6,783 nt of DNA from assembly GCA_947071365.1 (NCBI GenBank), contig CAMTFT010000090.1, positions 1-6,783 on the forward strand. The letters run 5' to 3'. Source of the DNA: an uncultured bacterium (GTDB lineage Bacteria > Bacillota > Clostridia > Lachnospirales > Lachnospiraceae). Position 1 is the first letter of the stretch, and each line of letters opens with the position of its first letter. Positions 1-5,704 of the stretch are shown piece by piece. The translations under genes were made by a program, and so were the position numbers. The notes under the pieces are model-generated. The model was not told where the DNA came from and made no database searches. It saw only the letters and a list, made by a program, of their open reading frames with translations.

Positions 1-45
1 GATGTAGCTCCGTCTCGTGGGCTCGGAGATGTGTATAAGAGACAG
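1..45 (+). other. Untrimmed Nextera (Tn5) Read-2 adapter, library artefact
   Basis: Positions 27-45 are the Tn5 mosaic end (AGATGTGTATAAGAGACAG). They are preceded by the Read-2 adapter stretch GTCTCGTGGGCTCGG at 12-26. The eight bases at 4-11 (GTAGCTCC) sit exactly where the i7 index lies in the library primer, and from memory they match the primer form of Nextera XT index N718. This is synthetic sequence, not genome, and the true insert starts at about 46. The reverse complement appears at the other end of the window. Confidence 0.97.
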
Positions 46-503
46 ATCTGTATGTGTATGCGCTTTGCAGGCAGAGGGGCATGACGGAGGATATCCTGCA
101 GGAAACGTTTTTGAAGGCGTTTACTGCGCTGAAGGATTCTCACACGAACATGCGGGCATGGCTGTATATGGTGGCCCGGAATCTCTGCTTTAACAGTATG
201 AAAAGAGAAAAAAAGAATGTGCCGGCAGACCTGGGGGAGGCCATGGAAAGCAGACAGGATGCAGGTCAGGATGTGCTGGAAGGGATTTTGCGGGATGAAC
301 GCAAAAGGATGCTCTGGGAGGCGATGTACAGACTCGAAAGCCGGAGACGGGAGATACTGATTTTGCAGTATTTCGGAGGGTTTTCACAGCGGGAGATCGC
401 CGCGATGCTCCGCCTGTCGCCGGAAAATGTGCGGGTGCAGGTACACCGGGCAAAAAAAGAGCTGAAAACATGTTTGGAGGTGATGCATTATGACGTTTCG
501 TGA
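46..503 (+). CDS. ECF-type RNA polymerase sigma-70 family factor, 5' truncated by the contig end
   Basis: An alternative sigma factor that would direct RNA polymerase to a small regulon when released by its anti-sigma partner. The open frame runs back into the adapter: the first complete codon is 48-50 and reads L-Y-V-Y-A-L-C, as in the middle of sigma region 2.1. The GTG at 54 is therefore not the true start, and roughly 20-25 N-terminal residues are missing. Numbering from the codon at 54, residues 11-54 hold the rest of region 2: TEDILQETFLKAF (core-binding helix), then RAWLYMVARNLCFNSMKREKK (region 2.3/2.4, -10 recognition). A linker follows at 55-85. Residues 87-141 are region 4 (LESRRREILILQYFGGFS, then the helix-turn-helix SQREIAAMLRLSPENVRVQVHRAKKEL) for -35 recognition. 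The short length without region 3 fits the ECF group. The stop overlaps the start of the downstream anti-sigma gene. The family is secure; the ECF subgroup and target regulon cannot be told. Confidence 0.93.
476..482 (+). promoter_or_regulatory. Ribosome binding site of the anti-sigma gene
   Basis: GGAGGTG lies 7 nt upstream of the ATG at 490, inside the end of the sigma coding sequence. It is a near-perfect Shine-Dalgarno and fixes the start of the overlapping downstream gene. Confidence 0.85.
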
Positions 504-2004
504 AATGCTGGAAAAATATAAAGACGGGACATTGGGGGAAGAGGAACGGACGGCTTTGGAACGGGAAATCGAAAAGTACGAGGCTATCAGTGATTACCTT
601 ATGGAAACGGAGGAGATTCCGGAGCTTGCGGAGGTCTTCGGAGAGCTGGAGAAAGAGGGAGCGGATAACGGAAATCCGGACAGCAGAAATCAAAATGATG
701 GAAAACGGAACAGCAGAAATCAGAATGATGGAAAACGGAACAGCGGAAATCAGAATGACGGAAACCAGAAGGGCTGGAAACAGGATCATACAGGAAAACG
801 TGCAGATGTGCAGTTTGTTGAGGTCGTCAACCGCTCCATCCGCAGAGCATTTCGTCGTCTGGCATCAGCCGTGCTAGCTCTGACGCTGACGGTGGTGCTG
901 TTCCTTCAGTTCTGCCTGCCGCGCATCGTGTCCTCCTTCTATTATGACCCATCGAAGGATGCCGGGGCAGGCCAGAATCAGATGAGCATGGATCTGGCGG
1001 TGTATTCGGAGCTGTTCTGGCCCGGCAGAAACCGCACCCAGGTAAATGCGGAAGCGAAGGGTTATGGAAAATACGATATTTCTATTCCGCAGACAGTGAG
1101 CTACAACCGGAGCTTTACGAACGTATCAGGGGAGATTGTCAGAGGAAAGCTGAAATTATACGATACGAATGTTTTGAAGGCTCCCACCGGGAACTGTTTT
1201 GCCTGGTTTCAAGCGATCGGGGATCTCTCGAGGCCGCTTACGGAAATATGGGGGGATGGGGATGCGGATGCTGAGGCGAAGGAGGATACGACAGAAGAAG
1301 CAGCAGATACCGGCGCAGAAGAAAAAACGGCAGGTATTGGAGACGATGATACCGTAGAAATTTACAACGTGTGCGCCGCCGGGACGAGGCAGCAGGCCAG
1401 GAAGACGCTGGAATCGCTGTCCGATACGGAAAAGTACATTGGCTGTGTTTCCCTGAACAGGATGATGGGCTATGAAGATTTTATGGAATGGCTGGACGGT
1501 CAGGAGGAGCTTGGAAACGTCTGGTGCGCCGTGAAGACGAATGATCCGGCTGAATTTGTTGATGAGGAGACAGGCAGCACAGAACAGATCTTCCGGGCGG
1601 ACAACATGGGCTTTGTATGTGATCCCGCCCAGTCCACCGCCTTTATCTGGGATGAAGAAAGGTATCCTGAGCTGTTTCTGTGGAATACTCCGTTGACGGA
1701 AGAGAGTGGTATCACCGGAGAGGAAGGCAGCGGCTGGAGAGAAGCAGAGAGGAAGCTGAAGACGGAGGAAAATGCGCGGCAGCACTTTATCAGCCTTTTG
1801 ACGTACATGGCGGATCAGGAGGAGTTTCTGGATATGATGCAGACGGGAGAGGGGCAGCGGGAAGAGCTGCTGTCCGCAGCGGACTACGTCCGGGAGAACG
1901 GAGTTACCGTTTACGGGTTTGCGGCGGTCATGGATAAGGAGACTGCTCTGAAGCTTGAGGAAATGGAAGAGGTATATGAGATCTATATAGAAGATCTGCG
2001 GTAA
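490..2004 (+). CDS. Single-pass membrane anti-sigma factor (Sigma_reg_N/Sigma_reg_C-like)
   Basis: Probable cognate regulator of the upstream sigma factor, 504 aa. The start is ATG 490, supported by GGAGGTG at 476-482. Residues 1-60 form an acidic helical cytoplasmic segment (FREMLEKYKDGTLGEEER...) placed where anti-sigma domains bind sigma. It has no Cys or His, so it is not a zinc-binding (ZAS) type. Residues 64-93 are three 10-residue polar repeats. Arginine-rich NRSIRRAFRRLA (114-125) precedes one membrane helix at about 124-146, implying N-in topology. The outer part begins with FYYDPSKD and a region (about 166-240) resembling the sigma-regulator N-terminal domain of Firmicutes anti-sigmas. 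An acidic low-complexity insert covers about 255-288. The rest (about 289-504) resembles the sigma-regulator C-terminal domain. Five cysteines (236, 295, 319, 346, 377) lie outside the membrane. The 14-nt overlap with the sigma gene suggests translational coupling and matched stoichiometry. The anti-sigma role rests mainly on context and architecture; the Pfam assignment is from memory. The sensed signal is unknown. Confidence 0.8.
   Translation: MTFREMLEKYKDGTLGEEERTALEREIEKYEAISDYLMETEEIPELAEVFGELEKEGADNGNPDSRNQNDGKRNSRNQNDGKRNSGNQNDGNQKGWKQDHTGKRADVQFVEVVNRSIRRAFRRLASAVLALTLTVVLFLQFCLPRIVSSFYYDPSKDAGAGQNQMSMDLAVYSELFWPGRNRTQVNAEAKGYGKYDISIPQTVSYNRSFTNVSGEIVRGKLKLYDTNVLKAPTGNCFAWFQAIGDLSRPLTEIWGDGDADAEAKEDTTEEAADTGAEEKTAGIGDDDTVEIYNVCAAGTRQQARKTLESLSDTEKYIGCVSLNRMMGYEDFMEWLDGQEELGNVWCAVKTNDPAEFVDEETGSTEQIFRADNMGFVCDPAQSTAFIWDEERYPELFLWNTPLTEESGITGEEGSGWREAERKLKTEENARQHFISLLTYMADQEEFLDMMQTGEGQREELLSAADYVRENGVTVYGFAAVMDKETALKLEEMEEVYEIYIEDLR
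679..768 (+). repeat. Three tandem 30-bp in-frame repeats within the anti-sigma gene
   Basis: The units are 679-708, 709-738 and 739-768, encoding DSRNQNDGKR, NSRNQNDGKR and NSGNQNDGNQ. Units 1 and 2 match at 28 of 30 bases and units 2 and 3 at 26 of 30, counted by eye. A weaker partial copy (GNP, 670-678) precedes them. The period is a multiple of three, so copy changes would lengthen or shorten the polar juxtamembrane linker without breaking the frame. Slippage or unequal crossing over is the likely origin. Confidence 0.9.
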
Positions 2005-2044
2005 AAGAAAAACGAAGGTCCGGTTATGCCCGGCCTTCGTTTTT
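2005..2044. terminator. Bidirectional rho-independent terminator between convergent genes
   Basis: Arms 2011-2023 (AACGAAGGTCCGG) and 2030-2041 (CCGGCCTTCGTT) pair over 12 bp with one bulged T at 2019 and a 6-nt loop (2024-2029). On the plus strand the stem runs into TTTTT (2040-2044). On the minus strand it runs into a T-rich tract, the complement of the A-rich 2004-2012. It therefore serves the anti-sigma gene on one strand and the symporter gene on the other. The 3' arm and loop are coding for the symporter: its last codons specify N-E-G-R-A and its stop (complement of 2024-2026) lies in the loop. Confidence 0.92.
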
Positions 2045-3418
2045 AAAATATTCTTTCGTCAGTTTAAATGCCGTACCAGAAAGCAGGAATACGGCGATGA
2101 GGTTCGGAATCGCCATCAGACCGTTGAAGGTCTCCGCGATGCTCCAGATCAGTCCGAGGTTGACGGTTGCTCCGACGATGGCCACCAGAGAATAAACCAC
2201 CATAAAGGGCTTGATGACTTTCGTGCCGAAAAGGAATTCAATACAGCGCGCGCCGTACAGTCCCCATCCGATGATCGTGGAAAAGGCGAAACAGCACATG
2301 GCAATAGCAGTGAAGATCGATACCCAGTTTCCGTAAACCGTGGTGAAGCCGGAGATCGTCAGCTCTGCGCCTGCGGCTGCACCGTATGGCACCTCGATTC
2401 CGCTTAAGAGGATCACGAGTGCGGTCATGGTGCAGATCACGATGGTGTCCATGAATACTTCAAACACACCGAACAATCCCTGCTTGACCGGCTTCTGCGT
2501 ATCTGCGCATGCATGGGCGATGGAACCTGTACCGAGGCCTGCTTCATTGGAGAAGATACCGCGGGCAACACCTTTCTGCATACTGAGGAACATGCTTCCG
2601 ACGATTCCTCCGGTCACAGAGGAGGGGCGGAAAGCGCCTGAAATGATACTGCCGAGAACGCCGGGAACGCGGCCCAGGTTCATCAGGATAACGCCGAGGG
2701 AAAGCACGATATAAAGCAGCGCCATCAGCGGAACAAGTTTTTCCGTGACATTTCCGATACGTTTGATACCGCCCAGCAGAATCAGAGCGACTAACAGTGC
2801 AATGATGATACCGATAATGAGGCTGCTGGTAGGAACGACTGCATCGGAGATCATGTGGTAGTTAAGCAGTGCGGAATTGATGGCTGCCGTGATGGTATTT
2901 ACCTGTGTGGCATTTCCCGTTCCGAATACGGCAAGCACACCGAACAGTGCAAAGGCGTAGGCCAGCCAGTGCCAGTGCTTTTTAAGACCGTTCTTTATGT
3001 AATACATCGGGCCGCCTACCCAGTCCCCCTGGCTGTTCTTTTCGCGGAAATGGACGGCGAGCGTCACTTCGGTAAATTTCGTACACATACCGAGAAGGGC
3101 GGATACCCACATCCAGAATACAGCTCCGGGGCCGCCGATGGCGATAGCTCCGGCTACTCCGGCAATATTTCCGGTGCCGACGGTGGCTGCCAGAGCGGTA
3201 CAGACCGCCTGGAAGGGAGTGATAGCGCCATCGGAAGCTTCGCGTTTGCGGAACATTCTGCCGATGGTGCATTTCATGGCGTACGGAAATTTGCGTATCT
3301 GCAAAAATCCGGTACAGATACTGAGGTACAGTCCGACGCCGATAATGCAGACCATGGCCGGAACGCCCCAGATAAAGTTGTTGACTACCTGATTGATTTT
3401 TTCGATCGTCTGTAACAT
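2024..3418 (-). CDS. Sodium:alanine/glycine symporter (AGCS family)
   Basis: Secondary transporter of the inner membrane that imports small neutral amino acids (alanine, glycine, in some members glutamine) with Na+ or H+. At 464 aa it is full length for the family. The family signature is intact at residues 95-110 (GGPGAVFWMWVSALLG). The broken first core helix reads AALAATVGTGNIAGVAG-like at about 74-90, and a second conserved core stretch, QKGVARGIFSNEAGLGTGS, is at 281-299. About ten hydrophobic helices are visible. I chose the ATG at 3418 because AGGATG lies 6 nt upstream of it. The in-frame ATG at 3427 would place AGG directly against the start and adds only M-C-I. The gene stands alone, convergent with the anti-sigma gene and divergent from the membrane protein to its right. 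The stop falls inside the terminator loop. No damage is visible. The family is certain; the preferred amino acid cannot be read from the sequence. Confidence 0.96.
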   Translation of the reverse strand: MLQTIEKINQVVNNFIWGVPAMVCIIGVGLYLSICTGFLQIRKFPYAMKCTIGRMFRKREASDGAITPFQAVCTALAATVGTGNIAGVAGAIAIGGPGAVFWMWVSALLGMCTKFTEVTLAVHFREKNSQGDWVGGPMYYIKNGLKKHWHWLAYAFALFGVLAVFGTGNATQVNTITAAINSALLNYHMISDAVVPTSSLIIGIIIALLVALILLGGIKRIGNVTEKLVPLMALLYIVLSLGVILMNLGRVPGVLGSIISGAFRPSSVTGGIVGSMFLSMQKGVARGIFSNEAGLGTGSIAHACADTQKPVKQGLFGVFEVFMDTIVICTMTALVILLSGIEVPYGAAAGAELTISGFTTVYGNWVSIFTAIAMCCFAFSTIIGWGLYGARCIEFLFGTKVIKPFMVVYSLVAIVGATVNLGLIWSIAETFNGLMAIPNLIAVFLLSGTAFKLTKEYFKNEGRA

Positions 3419-3424
3419 AATACA

Positions 3425-3430
3425 CATCCT
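3425..3430 (-). promoter_or_regulatory. Ribosome binding site of the AGCS symporter gene
   Basis: Read on the minus strand, AGGATG stands 6 nt before the ATG at 3418. It includes the competing ATG at 3427, which itself has no spacer from AGG. This decides the start in favour of 3418. Confidence 0.6.
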
Positions 3431-3451
3431 GTTCTTTTAGAATAATGCCCT

Positions 3452-3479
3452 CCAGAGTGCCACAGTACGGCCCCTCTGG
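3452..3479 (-). promoter_or_regulatory. Stem-loop in the symporter mRNA leader
   Basis: On the minus strand, CCAGAG (3479-3474) pairs with CTCTGG (3457-3452). Inside it GCC pairs with GGC around a 7-nt loop. A competing pairing exists between GCCAC (3485-3481) and GTGGC (3463-3459). The element lies between the predicted promoter and the ribosome binding site and starts within about 15 nt of the expected transcript start. There is no T-run behind it, so it is not a simple terminator. It could be a 5' mRNA stabiliser, an operator or part of a small regulatory RNA structure; I recognise no riboswitch class. Confidence 0.4.
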
Positions 3480-3496
3480 CGTGGCCAAGTAGCATA

Positions 3497-3525
3497 ATGA
3501 TACCACAGAAACATGAAAATAGGAA
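3497..3525 (-). promoter_or_regulatory. Predicted extended -10 promoter of the symporter gene
   Basis: On the minus strand TGGTATCAT (3505-3497) is an extended -10 element (TG-n-TATCAT). A weak -35 (TTCCTA, 3525-3520) lies 17 nt upstream. Transcription would start near 3490, giving a leader of about 70 nt that contains the stem-loop at 3452-3479. Confidence 0.5.
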
Positions 3526-3532
3526 GACTTCC
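3522..3532. promoter_or_regulatory. 11-bp palindrome over the symporter -35 region, possible operator
   Basis: GGAAG-A-CTTCC is a perfect 5+1+5 palindrome whose left arm overlaps the proposed -35 of the leftward promoter. The position suits a repressor site, but short palindromes also occur by chance. Confidence 0.25.
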
Positions 3533-3534
3533 GG

Positions 3535-3573
3535 AAAATATTCTGAAAAAGACAGGGAAAAATAGAATATTTT
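3535..3573. repeat. 10-bp inverted repeat between the divergent promoters
   Basis: AAAATATTCT (3535-3544) and AGAATATTTT (3564-3573) are perfect inverted copies separated by 19 nt. They sit between the leftward promoter (3497-3525) and the rightward promoter (3606-3634). The arms are AT-rich, so a binding site for a dimeric or looping regulator is more likely than a stable RNA hairpin. I recognise no known regulator consensus. Confidence 0.5.
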
Positions 3574-3605
3574 TGGCTGCGGCTGCCGTATATTCAATAA
3601 AATCC

Positions 3606-3634
3606 TTGTCAAAAGGCTGGCAGGAAGGTAAAAT
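3606..3634 (+). promoter_or_regulatory. Near-consensus sigma-A promoter for the membrane protein/GT2 operon
   Basis: TTGTCA (3606-3611) and TAAAAT (3629-3634) are separated by exactly 17 nt, each with one mismatch from the housekeeping consensus. Transcription would start near 3641, leaving a leader of about 40 nt before the ATG at 3682. This also argues against the upstream in-frame TTG at 3652 as the start. Confidence 0.7.
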
Positions 3635-3666
3635 AAAGGTCTGGGGACAGTTTGTTCCGCAGAAAA

Positions 3667-3672
3667 GAGGAG
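3667..3672 (+). promoter_or_regulatory. Ribosome binding site of the DUF6020-like gene
   Basis: GAGGAG lies 9 nt upstream of the ATG at 3682. No comparable site precedes the alternative TTG at 3652. Confidence 0.75.
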
Positions 3673-3681
3673 TTTGGGAAA

Positions 3682-5424
3682 ATGGAAAAAAGAAAAGAGA
3701 ACAGGAAACTTAATTATATAAAACTGCTGGTTCTGCCTGTTTTTTCAGCAGTCGGGCTTACGTGTGCGACGAGCATGGACGCTTTTCACATTACAAATGA
3801 GGGGATGGAGGGATATTCGTTCCTTTCGATGCTCCTGGAGAAGATCATGCGTTCCCTGTCCACCAACAGGCTGCTGCTTTTTCTGCTGGCGCTTCTGACG
3901 GGAGCAGCCATCGTGACAGTGCAGAAGAAAACGTTTGAGATACGGGAACGCATACTGGCGGCGATTTTTGCGCTGAGTTTTTCCGGTGCGCAGCTTCTTT
4001 GCAGATCCTATGCGGAATGCAATAGCTGGAGTATGCTGCTGGGCGGCGGTTTTGTGTTTCTGCGGGCTATGGTGATCATACTGGGAACTGCTGTACTGAT
4101 CTATTACCTGATCCTTCTGGCCTTTGACTTTCTGGACCGTCTGTCTTCGCGGGAGGTTGTATCGGCAGGAACATTCTCAAAAAAATACTATATTACATCA
4201 TCGCTGCTGGTATTGCTTTGCTGGGTGCCGTATCTTATTTTGTTTTTCCCCGGCACCTCCGGTACGGATACGGCAAGCCAGGTGGCGCAGTTTTTCGGCC
4301 AGCGGACATGGACGATGGGCATGTCGTCGGTGAGGGGAGCGGATATTTATTTCAGCAATCATTTTCCGTTCTTTTCGACGGTGCTGGCGGGCAGCTTCGT
4401 CAAACTGGGAATCATGCTGGGGAAGGCCGAATACGGAGTGCTGCTCTATGCTGTGCTGCAGATGATATTTATGGCCTTTACCTTTACCGGCATCTGGTTT
4501 TACCTGCGCTGGGCCGGACTGTCCGGGCGTTGCCTGAAGGCCGGGCTGATTTTCACGGCGATTTTTCCGATATACCCGATGAATGCCATCTGCATGTTGA
4601 AGGATGTATCTTTTTCTGTGTTCTGCCTGATCATCTCAGTTTTGTTATTTGAGATTATGCGCTCCCACGGCGAGTCCTTAAGAAACAGGAAATTCTGTGC
4701 GGCAGTGCTGCTGACCACGCTTTTTGTAATGCTGTTTCGAAGCCAGGGTGTGTATATCATGATACTGGTTGCTGCTGTGGTTCTGGTGGTCTATCGCCGG
4801 TACTGGAAGCAGGTGGTGGCAGCTTTGGTGGTGCCGATCCTTTTCTTCCAGCTCGTATGGATAAAGATACTTTTGCCGTCGTGGAACGTCGCACCGGGCG
4901 GACGCCAGGAAGCGATCGGAGTTCTGTTCCAGCAGACGGCCCGGTACGTAAAGGAGTACCCGGAGGACGTGACGGAGGAGGAAAAGGAGATCATCGATCA
5001 GGTGATCGCGTATGATCTTCTGGCGGAGAAATATAATCCGACGCTGACCGATCCGGTGAAATTCACTTTCCGGCAGGACTGCGAGACGAAGGATATTCTG
5101 GAGTACCTGAAGGTGTGGTTTGATATGTTCAAAAGGCATCCCGGAACGTACGTGGAGGCTGTTCTGAACAACTGCTACGGATTTTTCTATCTGGAGCACT
5201 CCTCGGGGCTCGTCTATATGAATTATAAAAATAAAGACCGCTGGAAAGAAGGAAACGAGCTTCGGGTCGATGCGCCGTTCCTGACAGAGACGGTATCAAG
5301 AGCGGTAGGAGCTGTGCCGTACTTTTTGCAGAAGATCCCGGTGCTTGGACTTCTGTTCAGTATAGGCGCTTATTCCTGGGCGGTCATCTACTTCTTTATA
5401 AATACATTGCGAAAGAAAAAATAG
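3682..5424 (+). CDS. Polytopic membrane protein, DUF6020/GT-C-like, ending at a premature amber codon
   Basis: 580 aa up to TAG 5422-5424, from ATG 3682 behind GAGGAG. About a dozen hydrophobic segments can be picked out, roughly at residues 12-30, 64-81, 90-105, 122-150, 170-190, 228-246, 251-275, 286-303, 308-325, 338-352, 355-371, 378-397 and 549-574. Between 190 and 235 lies an outward-looking loop with GTSGTDTASQ (191-200) and NHFPFF (226-231). An acidic residue soon after an early helix, followed by an NHxP-type motif, is typical of GT-C transferases and of the uncharacterised DUF6020 proteins of Clostridia (both from memory). A large soluble loop spans about 400-545. The frame continues after the TAG for 65 codons with typical family sequence, so this product lacks its last two membrane segments. 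It is probably co-transcribed with the GT2 downstream, suggesting it transfers a sugar from a polyprenyl carrier. Membrane nature is certain; the family name is likely; the transferase role is inference. Confidence 0.75.
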   Translation: MEKRKENRKLNYIKLLVLPVFSAVGLTCATSMDAFHITNEGMEGYSFLSMLLEKIMRSLSTNRLLLFLLALLTGAAIVTVQKKTFEIRERILAAIFALSFSGAQLLCRSYAECNSWSMLLGGGFVFLRAMVIILGTAVLIYYLILLAFDFLDRLSSREVVSAGTFSKKYYITSSLLVLLCWVPYLILFFPGTSGTDTASQVAQFFGQRTWTMGMSSVRGADIYFSNHFPFFSTVLAGSFVKLGIMLGKAEYGVLLYAVLQMIFMAFTFTGIWFYLRWAGLSGRCLKAGLIFTAIFPIYPMNAICMLKDVSFSVFCLIISVLLFEIMRSHGESLRNRKFCAAVLLTTLFVMLFRSQGVYIMILVAAVVLVVYRRYWKQVVAALVVPILFFQLVWIKILLPSWNVAPGGRQEAIGVLFQQTARYVKEYPEDVTEEEKEIIDQVIAYDLLAEKYNPTLTDPVKFTFRQDCETKDILEYLKVWFDMFKRHPGTYVEAVLNNCYGFFYLEHSSGLVYMNYKNKDRWKEGNELRVDAPFLTETVSRAVGAVPYFLQKIPVLGLLFSIGAYSWAVIYFFINTLRKKK

Positions 5425-5622
5425 TTGTATTTGATACCGGGTATGGTGACGATCCTCTCTACAGGGATTTTCCTGATCTGCCCGGCTAACGGAAATTTCC
5501 GTTATGTGATGCCTCTGATGTTTGCCGTGCCGTTCCTGTTTGGAATGTGCATCCTCCAGAGTACAAAAGAGCAGGGCGCGAAATCGCAGGAAAAATACAG
5601 CGGTCACGATGAAAGGCTATAA
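5425..5622 (+). pseudogene. In-frame C-terminal remainder of the DUF6020-like protein after the amber codon
   Basis: Directly after TAG 5422-5424 the same reading frame stays open for 65 codons to TAA at 5620-5622. It encodes LYLIPGMVTILSTGIFLICP (a membrane helix), then ANGNFRYVMPLMFAVPFLFG (a second helix preceded by the N-x-x-F-R-Y-x-x-P motif usual near the end of such membrane proteins) and a charged tail. It has no ribosome binding site and no credible start, so it is not an independent gene. With it the ancestral protein would be 646 aa. Either the gene is newly broken by one base change, the TAG is read through or suppressed, or the base is a sequencing or assembly error. Confidence 0.8.
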
Positions 5623-5694
5623 AGCCCGGGCAGTCGGTTCACAGCGGGCAGGAAAATACAGGCGACCGTATCAGGAAAGAATGAAAAACAGGAT

Positions 5695-5698
5695 GGAG
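5695..5698 (+). promoter_or_regulatory. Ribosome binding site deciding the GT2 start
   Basis: GGAG stands 6 nt before the ATG at 5705. The upstream in-frame ATGs are less well placed: 5693 has AGG directly against it, and 5681 has AGGA only 4 nt away. Confidence 0.55.
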
Positions 5699-5704
5699 AA
5701 AGAG

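Noticed and set aside
54..56. GTG at 54 as the real start of the sigma factor
   Set aside because: It falls in the middle of conserved region 2 and the frame stays open into the adapter, so the gene is truncated by the contig end.
679..768. CRISPR-like array
   Set aside because: The units are directly adjacent with no spacers, are in frame with the anti-sigma gene and diverge like coding repeats.
190..789. Minus-strand ORF with a repetitive hydrophobic N-terminus
   Set aside because: It is the antisense shadow of the sigma/anti-sigma genes; its repeats are simply the reverse of the 30-bp coding repeats, and no ribosome site is seen.
3428..3490. Glycine riboswitch upstream of the AGCS gene
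   Set aside because: The conserved glycine aptamer core sequences are absent and the leader is too short for even a single aptamer.
3385..3495. 36-codon minus-strand leader ORF overlapping the symporter start
   Set aside because: It has no ribosome binding site, would begin almost at the transcript end, and shows no run of Ala or Gly codons typical of an attenuator peptide.
3652..3681. TTG at 3652 as the start of the DUF6020-like protein
   Set aside because: It has no ribosome site and lies about 10 nt from the predicted transcription start, whereas ATG 3682 has GAGGAG at good spacing.
5416..5424. Programmed frameshift at the A-run before the amber codon
   Set aside because: The continuation is in the same frame as the upstream part, so no shift is needed; only the single TAG interrupts the gene.
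5522..5704. Longer GT2 start at TTG 5522 or ATG 5609
   Set aside because: The added residues are basic, unlike the family, and overlap the better-supported tail of the upstream protein; the family domain starts at the ATG at 5705.
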